NCBI RefSeq assembly: GCF_003724155.1
Contig: NZ_RJJQ01000019.1
Location: forward strand, 42,251-106,250
DNA length: 64,000 nucleotides
Direction: 5' to 3'
DNA from: Flexivirga caeni
Lineage (GTDB): Bacteria; Actinomycetota; Actinomycetes; Actinomycetales; Dermatophilaceae
Shown here: piece after piece, positions 26,297-35,612 of the stretch
Numbering within the stretch: the stretch's first letter is position 1
Layout of the letters: each line of letters opens with the position of its first letter
Notes under the pieces: model-generated
What the model saw: the letters and a program-made list of their open reading frames with translations, nothing else
Database searches by the model: none
What the model was told of the DNA's origin: nothing
Made by a program: the position numbers and the translations under genes

Positions 26297-28381
26297 GTGT
26301 CCGACACGCCTGAGCTTGACCCGTCCGACGACGACACGGGCGCGACCCCGGCAGCAGCGGGCGGCGGTGGCTCGACATACGGCGCCGACGACATCCAGGT
26401 GCTGGAAGGCCTCGAAGCGGTCCGCAAGCGGCCCGGCATGTACATCGGCTCGACCGGTGTGCGCGGTTTGCACCACCTGGTGTGGGAGATCGTCGACAAC
26501 GCGGTCGACGAAGCGATGGCCGGCTACGGCGACCACGTCGAGGTGACGCTGCTCGCCGACGGCGGGGTGCGTGTGCGTGACCACGCTCGCGGCATACCGG
26601 TGGAAGTGAACAAGGCGTATGGCGTCTCCACCGTCGAGCTGGTGCTGACCCAGTTGCACGCCGGCGGCAAGTTCGGCGGCGGTGCCTACAAGGTGTCCGG
26701 TGGCCTGCACGGCGTCGGTTCGTCGGTGGTCAACGCCCTGTCGACCAGGCTGACGGCCGAGGTGCGCCAGGACGGCAAGGTCCACTACATGGAGTTCGAC
26801 CATGGCGGTCCGGTCGCACCGCTGCGCGTCGTCGGCGAGACCGATCCGTCCGACACCGGCACCACGATCACCTATTGGGCCGACCCGGACATTTTTGACT
26901 CCGTCGACTACGACTTCGAGACCATCCGGGCCCGCTTCCAGCAGTACGCCTTCCTCAATAAGGGCCTGGCGATCACGCTCACCGATGAACGTGCCCAGCA
27001 GGTCGACGCCGGAGCCGAGGACGAAGCGGCCGCCGGTGCCAGCGCGACCGACGAGGTCGAGGACGAGTCGGGCAAGCCGCGCACCGTCACCTACCGGTAT
27101 GACGACGGCCTGATCGACTACGTCAAGCACCTGAACGCCTCCAAGCGCAGCGAGCCGGTGCACGACGACATCATCGCCTTCGAGCATGAGGACGAGGGCC
27201 GGCTGCTGTCGGTCGAGGTCGCCATGCAGTGGACCACGGCATACAGCGAGTCGGTGCATACCTACGCCAACGCGATCAATACCCACGAGGGTGGCACCCA
27301 CGAGGAGGGCTTCCGCGCCGCGATGACCTCCCTGATCAACACGTTCGCGCGGGCCAAGAAGCTGCTCAAGGAGAAGGATGACAACCTCACCGGCGAGGAC
27401 ATTCGCGAGGGCCTGACGGCGGTCGTGTCGGTGAAGCTGGGCGAGCCGCAGTTCGAAGGCCAGACCAAGACCAAGCTCGGCAACTCCGAGGTCAAGGGCT
27501 TCGTGCAGTCGGCGGTGCGTGACGAGTTCGAGCACTGGCTGGCGCAGCATCCTCGCGAGGGCGAGGCGATCGTGCGCAAGTCGGTGCAGTCGGCGGCGGC
27601 CCGGATGGCGGCGCGCAAGGCGCGCGAAGCGACCCGGCGCAAGGGTCTGCTGGACACCGCTGCGATGCCCGGCAAGCTGAAGGACTGCCAGAGCAACGAC
27701 CCGACCGTCTCCGAAGTCTTCATCGTCGAGGGTGACTCCGCCGGTGGTTCCGCAGTGCAGGGACGCAACCCGTTCAATCAGGCGATCCTGCCGATCCGCG
27801 GCAAGATCCTGAACGTAGAGAAGGCCCGCATCGACAAGGTCCTCGCCAACAACGAGGTGCAGTCGCTGATCTCGGCGTTCGGCACCGGCATCGGCGAAGA
27901 CTTCGACATCGACAAGGCGCGCTATCACAAGATCGTGCTGATGGCCGATGCCGACGTCGACGGCATGCACATCCGGACGCTGTTGCTGACGCTGCTCTTC
28001 CGCTTCATGCGGCCACTGATCGAGGCGGGCTACGTCTATCTCGCGCAGCCGCCGCTCTATCGCATCAAGTGGACCAATCGCGAGCACGAGTTCGCCTTCT
28101 CTGACAAGGAACGCGACGGGCTGCTCAAGCTCGGTCAGGCGGCGGGTGGCCGGTTGCCGAAGGAGAACCCCTACCAGCGGTACAAGGGTCTCGGGGAGAT
28201 GAACTACCAGGAACTGTGGGAGACCACCATGGATCCCGACTTCCGCACCCTGCTGCAGGTCACGCTCGAGGATGCCGCCGCGGCCGACGAGATCTTCGCC
28301 ATCCTGATGGGCGAGGACGTCGAGAGCCGGCGCGGGTTCATCCAGCGCAATGCCAAGGACGTTCGCTTCCTTGACATCTGA
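26297..28381 (+). CDS. gyrB: DNA gyrase subunit B
   Basis: The 694-residue ATPase subunit of gyrase supplies energy for negative supercoiling. The GHKL ATPase domain has [16 protein letters not shown] and the [15 protein letters not shown] lid. The transducer follows, and the Toprim domain carries [12 protein letters not shown] and [20 protein letters not shown]. The C-terminus ends [17 protein letters not shown] as usual. The GTG at 26297 has AAGGAG four bases upstream; longer in-frame starts lack conservation. The 273-base leader region contains a TATGCT element at 26152 that may be a -10 box. No intein is present. Confidence 0.97.
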   Translation: MSDTPELDPSDDDTGATPAAAGGGGSTYGADDIQVLEGLEAVRKRPGMYIGSTGVRGLHHLVWEIVDNAVDEAMAGYGDHVEVTLLADGGVRVRDHARGIPVEVNKAYGVSTVELVLTQLHAGGKFGGGAYKVSGGLHGVGSSVVNALSTRLTAEVRQDGKVHYMEFDHGGPVAPLRVVGETDPSDTGTTITYWADPDIFDSVDYDFETIRARFQQYAFLNKGLAITLTDERAQQVDAGAEDEAAAGASATDEVEDESGKPRTVTYRYDDGLIDYVKHLNASKRSEPVHDDIIAFEHEDEGRLLSVEVAMQWTTAYSESVHTYANAINTHEGGTHEEGFRAAMTSLINTFARAKKLLKEKDDNLTGEDIREGLTAVVSVKLGEPQFEGQTKTKLGNSEVKGFVQSAVRDEFEHWLAQHPREGEAIVRKSVQSAAARMAARKAREATRRKGLLDTAAMPGKLKDCQSNDPTVSEVFIVEGDSAGGSAVQGRNPFNQAILPIRGKILNVEKARIDKVLANNEVQSLISAFGTGIGEDFDIDKARYHKIVLMADADVDGMHIRTLLLTLLFRFMRPLIEAGYVYLAQPPLYRIKWTNREHEFAFSDKERDGLLKLGQAAGGRLPKENPYQRYKGLGEMNYQELWETTMDPDFRTLLQVTLEDAAAADEIFAILMGEDVESRRGFIQRNAKDVRFLDI

Positions 28382-28501
28382 CGAAGCGCGCAGCGGAGGT
28401 TGGACGCGAGCGCAGCGAGTGTCCGGCCGTAGTGGAGTGCGAGGAAGATTTCACACAGGATTGACATCTGAGTTGTCTTGTCCGCCTCCTCGCAGCCCTG
28501 T

Positions 28502-28537
28502 CCGGGGTGTCCGCTCGCAGGCGCGCGGACACCCCGG
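28502..28537 (+). terminator. Stem-loop between gyrB and gyrA
   Basis: CCGGGGTGTCCGC at 28502-28514 pairs perfectly with GCGGACACCCCGG at 28525-28537 across a ten-base loop. It lies 121 bases after gyrB and 132 before gyrA, so the two gyrase genes are probably only partly co-transcribed, with a separate gyrA promoter downstream of the hairpin. The rest of the 287-base gap shows no gene. Confidence 0.75.
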
Positions 28538-28668
28538 CCCGTGCTGGTCGTCGGCTCACGACGGGCCGGCTGGGGTGCCCGAGAATTCTCTTGCGCCGTC
28601 GCCGGTGCGTGTCAAGCACGACACCGCCATACACGAACTCTGAATCACACTGAACAGCAAGGGAACTC

Positions 28669-31293
28669 ATGACTGACGACACGACGCCCCCCACCGGCGG
28701 GGACGGCGAAGGCCCGCGGTCGAACGTCGACCCGATCGACCTGAACATCGAGATGCAGCGCAGCTACATCGACTACGCGATGGCGGTCATCGTGAGTCGT
28801 GCGCTGCCGGACGTTCGCGACGGCATGAAGCCCGTGCACCGGCGCATCGTCTACGCGATGTTCGATGGCGGCTACCGGCCCGACCGCGGCTACAACAAGT
28901 GCAGCCGCGTCGTCGGTGACGTGATGGGTCAGTACCACCCGCACGGTGACAGCGCGATCTATGACGCCCTGGTGCGCCTGGTCCAGCCGTGGTCGATGCG
29001 CTACCCGCTGATCGACGGTCAGGGCAACTTCGGCTCGCCGGGCAACGACGGTGCCGCGGCGCCGCGATACACCGAGTGCCGGATGGCGCCGCTGGCGATG
29101 GAGCTGGTGCGCGACATCGAGAAGGACACCGTCGACTTCGAGCCGAACTACGACGGCAAGACGATGCAGCCGACGGTGCTGCCGGCGCGGTTTCCGAACC
29201 TGCTGGTCAACGGCGCTGCCGGCATCGCGGTTGGCATGGCGACCCAGATTCCCCCGCACAACCTGCGCGAGGTCGCCACCGGAGCCCAGTGGCTGCTGGC
29301 CCACCCGGAGGCGACCCGGGAGGAACTGCTGGAGAAGCTGCTGGAGCTCATCCCCGGCCCCGACTTCCCCACCGGCGCGCTGATCATGGGCAAGAAGGGC
29401 ATCGAGGAGGCCTACCGCACCGGCCGCGGCTCGATCGTGATGCGGGCGGTGGTCAACGTGGAGGAGATTCAGGGCCGACAGTGCCTGGTGGTCACCGAGC
29501 TGCCCTACCAGGTCAACCCCGACGCACTGGCCGAAAAGATCGCCACGCTCGTCCGGGACGGGCGGATCGGTGGCATCGCCGACCTGCGCGACGAGACCTC
29601 GGGCCGCACCGGCCAGCGTCTGGTGATCGTGCTGAAGCGGGACGCCGTCGCCAAGGTCGTGCTGAACAACCTCTACAAGCACACGCAGTTGCAGCACAGC
29701 TTCGGCGCCAACATGCTCGCCCTGGTCGACGGCGTGCCGCGCACGCTGCCGATCTCGGCATTCATCCGCTACTGGGTGCAGCACCAGGTCGAGGTCATCC
29801 GCCGGCGCACCGAATACCTGCTGCGCAAGGCCGAGGAAGAGATCCACATCCTGCGCGGCTACCTCAAGGCGCTGGACGCGCTCGACGAGGTCATCGCGCT
29901 GATCCGGCGCAGCCCCAATGTCGAAGAGGCCCGCACCGGCCTGATGGCGCTGCTGGACGTCGACGAGATCCAGGCGACCGCGATCTTGAACATGCAGCTG
30001 CGCCGGCTCGCCGCACTGGAGCGGCAGAAGATCATCGACCAGCACGACGAGTTGCAGCGCGCGATCGAGGACTACCGCGACATTCTGGCCAAGCCCGAGC
30101 GGCAGCGGCAGATCGTCAGCGAGGAACTGGCCGACATCGTCGACCGGTATGGCGACGAGCGGCGCACCCAGATCGTGCCGTTCGACGGGGACATGTCGAT
30201 GGAAGACCTCATCCCCGAGGAGGATGTGGTCGTCACCATCACCCGCGGCGGGTACGCCAAGCGCACCAAGACCAGCGAATACCGTTCGCAGCGGCGCGGT
30301 GGCAAGGGTGTGCGCGGTGCGAGCCTGCGCGGGGACGACGTGGTGGAGCACTTCTTCACCACGACGACCCACCAGTGGCTGCTGTTCTTCACCAACGCCG
30401 GCCGGGTCTATCGCGCCAAGGCGTACGAGCTGCCGGAAGGCAGCCGGGACGCCAAGGGGCAGCACGTGGCGAACCTGCTGGCCTTCCAGCCGGGCGAGCA
30501 AATTGCCCAGGTGATGGCGCTGCGGGACTACGAGCAGGCGCCATACCTGCTGCTGGCCACCAAGCGCGGCCTGGTGAAGAAGACGAAACTGTCCGACTAC
30601 GACTCGCCGCGCACCGGCGGTCTCATCGCGGTCAACCTGCGCGACGGCGACGAGCTCGTCGGCGCGGGTCTGGCCAGCGGGGCCGACGACGTGCTGCTGG
30701 TGTCGCGCAAGGGTCAGTCGGTGCGCTTCCACGCCACCGACGACGTGCTGCGCCCGATGGGCCGGTCCACGTCCGGTGTGACCGGGATGAAGTTCCGCGA
30801 CGGTGACGAACTGCTGTCGATGAACATCGTCGTCGACGGCACCGACCCCGACGTGTTCGTGGTTTTCGAGAACGGTTTGGCCAAGCGCACTGCCGCGTCG
30901 GACTACCCGATCAAGGGGCGCGCGACGCTCGGCGTGAAGGTGGCGTCGATCTCCGATCGCGGTGGCGACCTGGTCGGTGCGCTGACCGTCGACGAGTCCG
31001 ACGAGGTGCTGGTGGTGATGGAGAGGGGCAAGATCGTGCGCTCCCCCGTCATCGAGGTGCGCAGGACCGGCCGCTCCACTCAGGGCGTGCAGTTCGCGAC
31101 GCCGGACAAGGGTGACTCGATCGTCGCGGTGGCCAGGAACGCCGAGCAGGAAGTCGAAGACGATCAGCCGGATGGCGTACCGTCGTCGGAGGTGCCCGAG
31201 CCGGGTGCCGCGGACGGCGAGGTCTCGACCCCTGAAGGGTCGGCCCCGGCGGACGACGAGCAGATTCCGGACGAGCCGGGAGACGATGAGTGA
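28669..31293 (+). CDS. gyrA: DNA gyrase subunit A
   Basis: The 874-residue subunit cuts and rejoins DNA. The winged-helix and tower domains carry the conserved [20 protein letters not shown] and the catalytic tyrosine Y134 in APRYTECRM. The quinolone-resistance region reads [10 protein letters not shown] with serine 95 and aspartate 99, the susceptible-type residues. The C-terminal beta-pinwheel contains the gyrase box QRRGGKG at about residue 542. An acidic, Pro/Glu-rich tail of about 45 residues closes the protein. AAGGGA precedes the ATG. The stop overlaps the start of the DUF3566 gene (GTGA). Confidence 0.97.
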   Translation: MTDDTTPPTGGDGEGPRSNVDPIDLNIEMQRSYIDYAMAVIVSRALPDVRDGMKPVHRRIVYAMFDGGYRPDRGYNKCSRVVGDVMGQYHPHGDSAIYDALVRLVQPWSMRYPLIDGQGNFGSPGNDGAAAPRYTECRMAPLAMELVRDIEKDTVDFEPNYDGKTMQPTVLPARFPNLLVNGAAGIAVGMATQIPPHNLREVATGAQWLLAHPEATREELLEKLLELIPGPDFPTGALIMGKKGIEEAYRTGRGSIVMRAVVNVEEIQGRQCLVVTELPYQVNPDALAEKIATLVRDGRIGGIADLRDETSGRTGQRLVIVLKRDAVAKVVLNNLYKHTQLQHSFGANMLALVDGVPRTLPISAFIRYWVQHQVEVIRRRTEYLLRKAEEEIHILRGYLKALDALDEVIALIRRSPNVEEARTGLMALLDVDEIQATAILNMQLRRLAALERQKIIDQHDELQRAIEDYRDILAKPERQRQIVSEELADIVDRYGDERRTQIVPFDGDMSMEDLIPEEDVVVTITRGGYAKRTKTSEYRSQRRGGKGVRGASLRGDDVVEHFFTTTTHQWLLFFTNAGRVYRAKAYELPEGSRDAKGQHVANLLAFQPGEQIAQVMALRDYEQAPYLLLATKRGLVKKTKLSDYDSPRTGGLIAVNLRDGDELVGAGLASGADDVLLVSRKGQSVRFHATDDVLRPMGRSTSGVTGMKFRDGDELLSMNIVVDGTDPDVFVVFENGLAKRTAASDYPIKGRATLGVKVASISDRGGDLVGALTVDESDEVLVVMERGKIVRSPVIEVRRTGRSTQGVQFATPDKGDSIVAVARNAEQEVEDDQPDGVPSSEVPEPGAADGEVSTPEGSAPADDEQIPDEPGDDE

Positions 31294-31856
31294 GCACTGA
31301 CGGATCCGACGCCGCGGGCGCGGGGACGACGGCGACCGACGGGGGAGCGGTGAAGCTCCCTGCGGCAGCCGCCGGGGGTACGAAACGCGAGACGCCTCCG
31401 CAGTCCAGCGGGGCACGCGCCAAGCCCGCCGCTCGCACTCCGGGCCGGGCAGCACCGCGTCAGGGCGGTGCTCCGCGCCGGCCCGGTCGCAGCACACCCC
31501 GCCGGGTGCGGCTGACGGTGTCGCGCGTCGACCCCTGGTCGGTGATGAAGATCGCATTCCTGCTGTCGGTGGCGATCGGCATTGCCATGGTCGTGATGAT
31601 CGCCATGCTGTGGACCGTGCTGAAGGGCATGGGCGTGTGGGACAACATCAACGACCTGCTCCGCACCCTGGAGACCAACGGCAAGTCGTTCGACATCATG
31701 GACTACGTCGGCTTCGGCCGGGTGGTGTCGCTGTCGGTGGTGATCGCCTTCGTCGACGTGCTGCTGATGACGGCGTTCGCGACCCTGGTTGCGTTCCTCT
31801 ACAACATTTGCGCCTCGCTCGTCGGCGGCGTGCAGATGACGCTGTCGGACGACTGA
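31290..31856 (+). CDS. DUF3566 membrane protein
   Basis: The 188-residue protein has a disordered Ala/Pro/Arg-rich N-terminal half and a C-terminal DUF3566 domain (about 70-185) beginning [20 protein letters not shown]. Two membrane segments lie at about 84-108 and 150-172. It corresponds to the protein encoded just after gyrA in mycobacteria (Rv0007). The function is not established; its permanent linkage to gyrA and its basic cytoplasmic tail suggest a role at the membrane near the nucleoid, which is inference only. Translation is coupled to gyrA. Confidence 0.88.
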   Translation: MSTDGSDAAGAGTTATDGGAVKLPAAAAGGTKRETPPQSSGARAKPAARTPGRAAPRQGGAPRRPGRSTPRRVRLTVSRVDPWSVMKIAFLLSVAIGIAMVVMIAMLWTVLKGMGVWDNINDLLRTLETNGKSFDIMDYVGFGRVVSLSVVIAFVDVLLMTAFATLVAFLYNICASLVGGVQMTLSDD

Positions 31857-31882
31857 GACCGCCGCGGGTATGCCGGGAGCCC

Positions 31883-31922
31883 TCGCCGGTCCGCGGCACA
31901 CTTCGCCGGTCCGCGGCACACT
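31883..31922 (+). repeat. Two tandem 20-bp repeats
   Basis: TCGCCGGTCCGCGGCACACT occurs twice head to tail at 31883-31902 and 31903-31922, followed by the partial TCGCCGCAC. Each unit contains the palindrome CCGCGG. The block lies between the DUF3566 stop and a terminator, which could be slippage-generated or a protein-binding array. Confidence 0.85.
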
Positions 31923-31940
31923 TCGCCGCACGCTGAGTGG

Positions 31941-31980
31941 TCAGTTGTTGCGGTGAGCGCTCGCCGCTCGCAGCAACTGA
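31941..31980 (+). terminator. Terminator of the gyrA-DUF3566 transcript
   Basis: TCAGTTGTTGCG at 31941-31952 pairs with CGCAGCAACTGA at 31969-31980 with one G-U pair. The 16-base loop contains a second small palindrome around GAGCGCTC. Confidence 0.7.
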
Positions 31981-32132
31981 TGACCTCTCGGCGGCGCCCG
32001 GGGCGATCTGGCGGGGATTGGCGGCTGCGAGCGGCCCGCCATACGCACTCGTTTTGGTGCAGCCCCCCTGCGTGAGATAGTCTCGTCCGGCGCCCGGGGC
32101 ATGCTGCCACGGGAACACACCGGTCGGTGTAC

Positions 32133-32209
32133 GGGCCTATAGCTCAGTCGGTTAGAGCGCTTCCCTGATAAGGAAGAGGTCACAGGTTCAAGTCCTGTTA
32201 GGCCCACCA
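32133..32209 (+). tRNA. tRNA-Ile (GAT)
   Basis: The cloverleaf folds cleanly: acceptor GGGCCTA with TAGGCCC, anticodon stem CTTCC/GGAAG enclosing CTGATAA (anticodon GAT), T arm around GGTTCAAGTCC, and an encoded CCA end at 32207-32209. The tRNA-Ile gene soon after gyrA is typical of actinomycetes. Confidence 0.97.
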
Positions 32210-32240
32210 CGACCTGTCCGCCACTGATTCGGAGCAGAAC

Positions 32241-32375
32241 ATGTTGAAGAAGATCGCCCTGTTGCTCGGCATCGCCGGTGTGGCTGTGATCATCAAGCAG
32301 AAGCTCGCCGCGAAAAACGACAGCAAGGACCTATGGGCGCAGGCCGCGGACAAGCCAGCCGACAACGCCAGCTGA
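32241..32375 (+). CDS. DLW-39 family peptide
   Basis: This 44-residue ORF is preceded by GGAG six bases upstream of its ATG. The peptide has a hydrophobic N-terminal segment (LKKIALLLGIAGVAVIIKQK) followed by a charged tail containing the diagnostic KDLWAQA. The family is a very small, widely conserved actinobacterial protein encoded next to the tRNA genes downstream of gyrA. It is probably membrane-bound; its function is unknown. It is easily missed because of its size. Confidence 0.88.
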   Translation: MLKKIALLLGIAGVAVIIKQKLAAKNDSKDLWAQAADKPADNAS

Positions 32376-32440
32376 ATTCCCGGAGGGTCTGCGGTCGTCC
32401 GCTGCGCGGGGACTGCGAGCCCTTTCGACAACTCAATAAT

Positions 32441-32513
32441 GGGGCGTTAACTCAGTTGGTAGAGTGCGACCTTTGCAAGGTCGAAGTCAGGGGTTCGAGT
32501 CCCCTACGCTCCA
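32441..32513 (+). tRNA. tRNA-Ala (TGC)
   Basis: Acceptor GGGGCGT pairs with ACGCTCC (one G-U), the anticodon stem CGACC/GGTCG encloses TTTGCAA (anticodon TGC), and the T arm reads GGGGTTCGAGTCCCC. CCA is not encoded. It is 66 bases downstream of the DLW-39 gene. Confidence 0.97.
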
Positions 32514-32591
32514 CTTCAAGGTCGTCGTTCGAACCAGTGACCTTCTCGGCGTGAATTCACGATTCTGTTCCCTGGGTGTCAGACTCGGTGG

Positions 32592-32987
32592 ATGCGGAGC
32601 AGGCATGTAAGTCGGGTGATCGCCGCGTCGCCCGAGGTGGTCTATGCGTTCGCGGCGGATCCGGACAACCTGACGAGATGGGCGGCGGGGCTGGCGCAGG
32701 GTGCGGTTGTCCGGGAAGGCGACAGCTTCCTCGTGGACTCGCCCATGGGCCGGGTCACGGTCACATTCGTTCCGCACAATGGTTTCGGGATCATCGATCA
32801 CGATGTCGCGTTGCCGTCGGGTGAAGTGGTGAACAATCCGGTCCGGGTCATCGCGCATCCCGAGGGGGCGGAGATTGTCTTCACGATCCGGCAGCTTGCC
32901 CTTTCCGATGATGACTTCCTACGGGATGCAGCGGCGGTCGAGCGGGATCTCGACACGCTCAAGAACCTCATCGAACAAGGCTCGTGA
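32592..32987 (+). CDS. SRPBCC superfamily protein
   Basis: The 131-residue protein has the START-like helix-grip pattern: SRVIAASPEVVYAFAADPDN at the start, central strands ending in VTFVPHNGFGIIDHDVAL, and a long C-terminal helix (AAAVERDLDTLKNLIEQ). Members of this superfamily bind hydrophobic ligands or act as polyketide cyclases; no ligand can be inferred. The ATG has no strong ribosome site. The next 279 bases to the antitoxin gene show no reading frame that I recognise on either strand. Confidence 0.8.
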   Translation: MRSRHVSRVIAASPEVVYAFAADPDNLTRWAAGLAQGAVVREGDSFLVDSPMGRVTVTFVPHNGFGIIDHDVALPSGEVVNNPVRVIAHPEGAEIVFTIRQLALSDDDFLRDAAAVERDLDTLKNLIEQGS

Positions 32988-33266
32988 GCCAAGAATCCGC
33001 CATCTCGTCGACATTCCGGGACCGAGAGTTTCGCCCGTCTCGAAGCCTCCGGGTGGATGCGCAACCCGCGACTCCGTGCGCTCATCGCTCTGGCAGGACT
33101 TCCCGCACCGGTCCCGGGATCTGCCGGGCAGGGAGCCGGCGGGCTGGAGCTACGCGACCGTCTGCCTGACTCGCGCTTCCACGGATTACGGGCACAACCC
33201 GAGCCACACGGCGCGCTCGCAACGACCGGCCGCAGAAAGCGCGGATCGATCCGCCACATGAAAGAG

Positions 33267-33596
33267 CTAGTTGAGCGGAGACAGTACGAGTCTTCGGTTG
33301 CCAAAGGTTGCGGTGACTTCGACGGTGCCGCCGAGTGCTTCGACGTAGGACTTGAGGGTCGCGAGGCAGGAGCGGTCGAGGTCTCCCGCTTCGAGAGCGG
33401 AGATCGTGGGCTGGGTGATGGCCATGCGGTCGGCGAGTTCCTTCTGCGTCACTCCCTGTTCCTCGCGGATCTCACGGAGCCGGTAGGCGCGCTCTTCGGC
33501 CTCCATGCGAGCGACGTGATCGGCGACGGCAGCCTCGTCGACGGGGCGCTTGGCGCGCACGTCACTCCATGGGGTGGTCTTCGTCTTGGTGCTCAT
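33267..33596 (-). CDS. XRE-family antitoxin of a HigBA/RelE-type pair
   Basis: The 109-residue protein has an N-terminal helical region and a C-terminal helix-turn-helix with the typical antitoxin sequence REIREEQGVTQKELADRMAI and TQPTISALEAGDL, followed by a short strand-rich end (TVEVTATFGNRRLVLS). Proteins like this neutralise a RelE/ParE-type toxin encoded just upstream and repress their own operon. The ATG at 33596 begins one base after the stop of a toxin-like reading frame that survives only as a fragment. The antitoxin seems intact while its toxin is not, so it may now act only as a regulator or be in early decay. Confidence 0.85.
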   Translation of the reverse strand: MSTKTKTTPWSDVRAKRPVDEAAVADHVARMEAEERAYRLREIREEQGVTQKELADRMAITQPTISALEAGDLDRSCLATLKSYVEALGGTVEVTATFGNRRLVLSPLN

Positions 33597-33597
33597 C

Positions 33598-33706
33598 TCA
33601 CTCCTCCTCATTCGTCAGCCACTCATCGAACCGGTCATCAGCGATCGGGATGTTCTGGTCGTACCACTGCTTCCATCTGTCCGACTTGTCGCCGGCGATG
33701 AGCCGA
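33598..33706 (-). pseudogene. C-terminal remnant of a RelE/ParE-type toxin
   Basis: The frame ending at 33598 reads IRLIAGDKSDRWKQWYDQN, then IPIADDRFDEWLTNEEE and a stop. This is the typical C-terminus of HigB/RelE toxins paired with the downstream antitoxin type, and the TGA is one base from the antitoxin ATG. Upstream of about 33706 the frame is no longer toxin-like; a different frame (TQLGIYPGTEVLVKD) takes over, consistent with truncation or a frameshift. No start codon with ribosome site is found for the fragment. Confidence 0.7.
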
Positions 33707-33847
33707 ATCTTTGACCAGCACCTCGGTGCCCGGATAGATGCCGAGCTGGGTATTCCAACTACCGTTGGTCTGGCGGTGCCGGTTCAGACGCATCGCGCAA
33801 CGTCGAATTCCACGATGGAGTCCGAAGAGACCGGAGGGGGGTTCCAG

Positions 33848-34291
33848 GTGCGGATCTGGTCGGTGCATCCCCGCTTCCTGGATGGGAAGGGCCTGGTGGC
33901 CGGCTGGCGCGAGGCTTTGCTCGCGCAGGCAGTGCTGGCCGGACGAACGCGCGGCTACATCCGGCATCCTCAGCTGGTCCGATTCCGGGCGCAGGACGAT
34001 CCCATCGGTGCGATCGGCGCATATCTGGTCGGGCTGGCCGATGAGGCAGACGCACGGGACTACCGTTTCGACCGGACCCGCATCGACCGCCCCAGCGCAA
34101 GGGACGCGTCGATGGCGGTCACGGACGGACAGCTCTGGTATGAGTGGGCACATCTCCAGGCCAAGCTGGCCGCCCGCAGCCCGGAGGTTGCTACCCGCTG
34201 GCGCGACGCGGCGCCCGTGCCGCATCCGGTGTTCCATATCGTCCCCGGTCCGGTCGAGGGCTGGGAGCGGCCGAATCCCGCGTCAGCCTGA
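33848..34291 (+). CDS. Pyrimidine dimer DNA glycosylase-like protein (PF03013)
   Basis: The 147-residue protein starts with RIWSVHPRFLDGKGLVAGWR and continues with the conserved EALLAQAVLAGRTRGYIRHPQ and YRFDRTRI, the pattern of the PF03013 family related to T4 endonuclease V. T4 DenV nicks DNA at UV-induced thymine dimers. Bacterial homologues are often annotated only by similarity, so the exact activity here is not certain. The GTG at 33848 is preferred: GGAGGGGG lies seven bases upstream and the protein then begins at the conserved RIWS; longer in-frame starts exist. The gene is divergent from the toxin remnant. Confidence 0.8.
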   Translation: MRIWSVHPRFLDGKGLVAGWREALLAQAVLAGRTRGYIRHPQLVRFRAQDDPIGAIGAYLVGLADEADARDYRFDRTRIDRPSARDASMAVTDGQLWYEWAHLQAKLAARSPEVATRWRDAAPVPHPVFHIVPGPVEGWERPNPASA

Positions 34292-34311
34292 GTGGGATCG
34301 GTCAGTTGCGG

Positions 34312-34905
34312 TCACTCGCGGCCCTGCCAGGTCGTCAGACACGCGCGATTGCCCTGCGGATCAGCCAGCACCCAGAACACGGGGGCAGCAGTGTCGTCGA
34401 CCAACTTGCCGCCGGCGTTGAGCGCGGCGGCAATGCGGTCCTGGACCACCTCGGGCGGGATGCGCAGGTCGAGGTGCCACCGCTGCCGCGGGGTGTCCTG
34501 GGCTTCGGTGGGCTGGAACCAGATGGCCGGCCGGCGTCCGGTGGTGTCGTGGAGCTGTAGCTCGCCCCAGCGTCGACCGTGTCGTAGCCGAGCAGGGGCC
34601 GCCCAGAACGGTCGCATCTGTGCTTCGTCAGCCGAGTCGAGGCCGAGCTCGAGCACACTGGTGCGTTCCGGGTGCGACGCGACCCCGGCTGCCGATGCCA
34701 GCTCGCTGACGGTGCGGGCGAGCGCCACGTCGCGTGAAGTCACTCCCCCGACGTCGTGACTGATCAGCCGGATGTCGAGCCGCCCGTAGGTGAGTCAAGA
34801 TCGGGATGGTGACGCATGTCCTCGGCAGCCTGCGCGGTCGCGTCGACCAGCCGGATCGCAGTGACGAAATCGACGGTGTCGAAGCTGGCGTGCAGCCGGC
34901 CCCGG
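34312..34905 (-). pseudogene. Frameshifted carbinolamine dehydratase-glyoxalase fusion
   Basis: The 3' part (34312-34743) is open and encodes a glyoxalase-like (VOC) domain with WHLDLRIPPEVVQDRIAAAL and FWVLADPQGNRACL. Upstream in the same frame is YGRLDIRLISHDVGGVTSRD, and in the +1 frame just before it LHASFDTVDFVTAIRLVDAT and RHHPDLD. Together these make a pterin-4a-carbinolamine dehydratase domain with its HHPD signature, as in known dehydratase-VOC fusions. One C is missing in the codons expected to read GACCTC at about 34794, which shifts the frame. The N-terminal ~25 residues and a start codon are absent, and the homology stops near 34905. A functional short VOC protein from an internal start is possible but unlikely. 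Confidence 0.75.
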
Positions 34906-35029
34906 CATCGTGTGGGTGCCCGTTGAGGACGCCGAACCCAGCAGCATCGCGATCGCCCGGTCCGAACGCGATCACCGCGACGCCGTGGCCACCTTCATGC
35001 GGGCTGCCGCCACCTTCGGTGACGCGTGA
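34895..35029 (+). pseudogene. C-terminal remnant of a LysR-type regulator
   Basis: The plus-strand frame reads AGPGIVWVPVEDAEPSSIAI, then ARSERDHRDAVATFMRAA and a stop. This matches the last about 45 residues of LysR effector domains (the GIVWVPV..AEP..IAIA pattern followed by a terminal helix). No HTH domain or start precedes it. The remnant abuts the truncated 5' end of the dehydratase fusion on the other strand, as if a deletion removed both 5' ends of a divergent gene pair. Confidence 0.55.
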
Positions 35030-35135
35030 CCGCGCCGGCCGACCGGGGGTGGGCTGACCCACCGAAGGCGACCGCTCGCTGTATGTTTTGCTGGACCGAA
35101 GCGCTACCCGGCATACCTTGTCGCCCGGAGGTCCC

Positions 35136-35597
35136 GTGTCCGATCAGTCGCAGCGAAGGCCGGACTTCGCCACCACGAACGGACTGGACCAGTTGCGTTG
35201 GCTGCAGCTGCACGACAGCGACCAGATCCCGTCGATCCGGCGCTTGCTCGGGATGCGCTTTACCGAGGTCGAACCGGGCCGCGTCGTCATGGAGCTGAGC
35301 ACGGAACCCGACTTCGCCAACCCGCATGGGACCGTCCACGGCGGGGTGATCGCGACCCTGCTGGACTCGGTGATGGGGTGTGCGGTGCACACGGAACTCG
35401 CAGCTGGCGTGGGATACACGACGCTGGAACTGAAGGTGAACTACCTGCGCGCCGTTGGCCTGACCGGTGAGCGACTGATCGGCGAAGGCACGACGATTCA
35501 TGTCGGCCGCCGAACCGCGGTGGCCGAGGGCACCGTGCGCAATGGCGCAGGCACGCTGGTCGGGCATGCCACCACGACGTGCCTGATCCTGTCGTGA
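35136..35597 (+). CDS. PaaI-type hotdog-fold thioesterase
   Basis: The 153-residue protein has the hotdog signature NPHGTVHGGVIATLLDSVMG with the conserved HGG loop and central helix, and strands ending in TLELKVNYLRAVGLTGERLIG and ATTTCLIL. PaaI-like enzymes hydrolyse acyl- or aryl-CoA thioesters in the cytoplasm. The substrate is unknown. The GTG at 35136 has CGGAGG five bases upstream, better supported than the ATG at 35088. It is convergent with the SIG41-type sigma gene, with only 15 bases between stops. Confidence 0.88.
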   Translation: MSDQSQRRPDFATTNGLDQLRWLQLHDSDQIPSIRRLLGMRFTEVEPGRVVMELSTEPDFANPHGTVHGGVIATLLDSVMGCAVHTELAAGVGYTTLELKVNYLRAVGLTGERLIGEGTTIHVGRRTAVAEGTVRNGAGTLVGHATTTCLILS

Positions 35598-35612
35598 CCA
35601 GGCCACCGCGCA

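Noticed and set aside
26267..31557. Very long minus-strand open frames opposite gyrB and gyrA (up to 970 codons)
   Set aside because: High-GC codon bias of the real genes leaves antisense frames free of stops; the translations are low-complexity and lack domains, starts and ribosome sites.
34806..35062. Small frames on both strands over the LysR/dehydratase junction read as complete genes
   Set aside because: They mix frames of two decayed genes and lack conserved starts; the homologous segments are explained by remnants.
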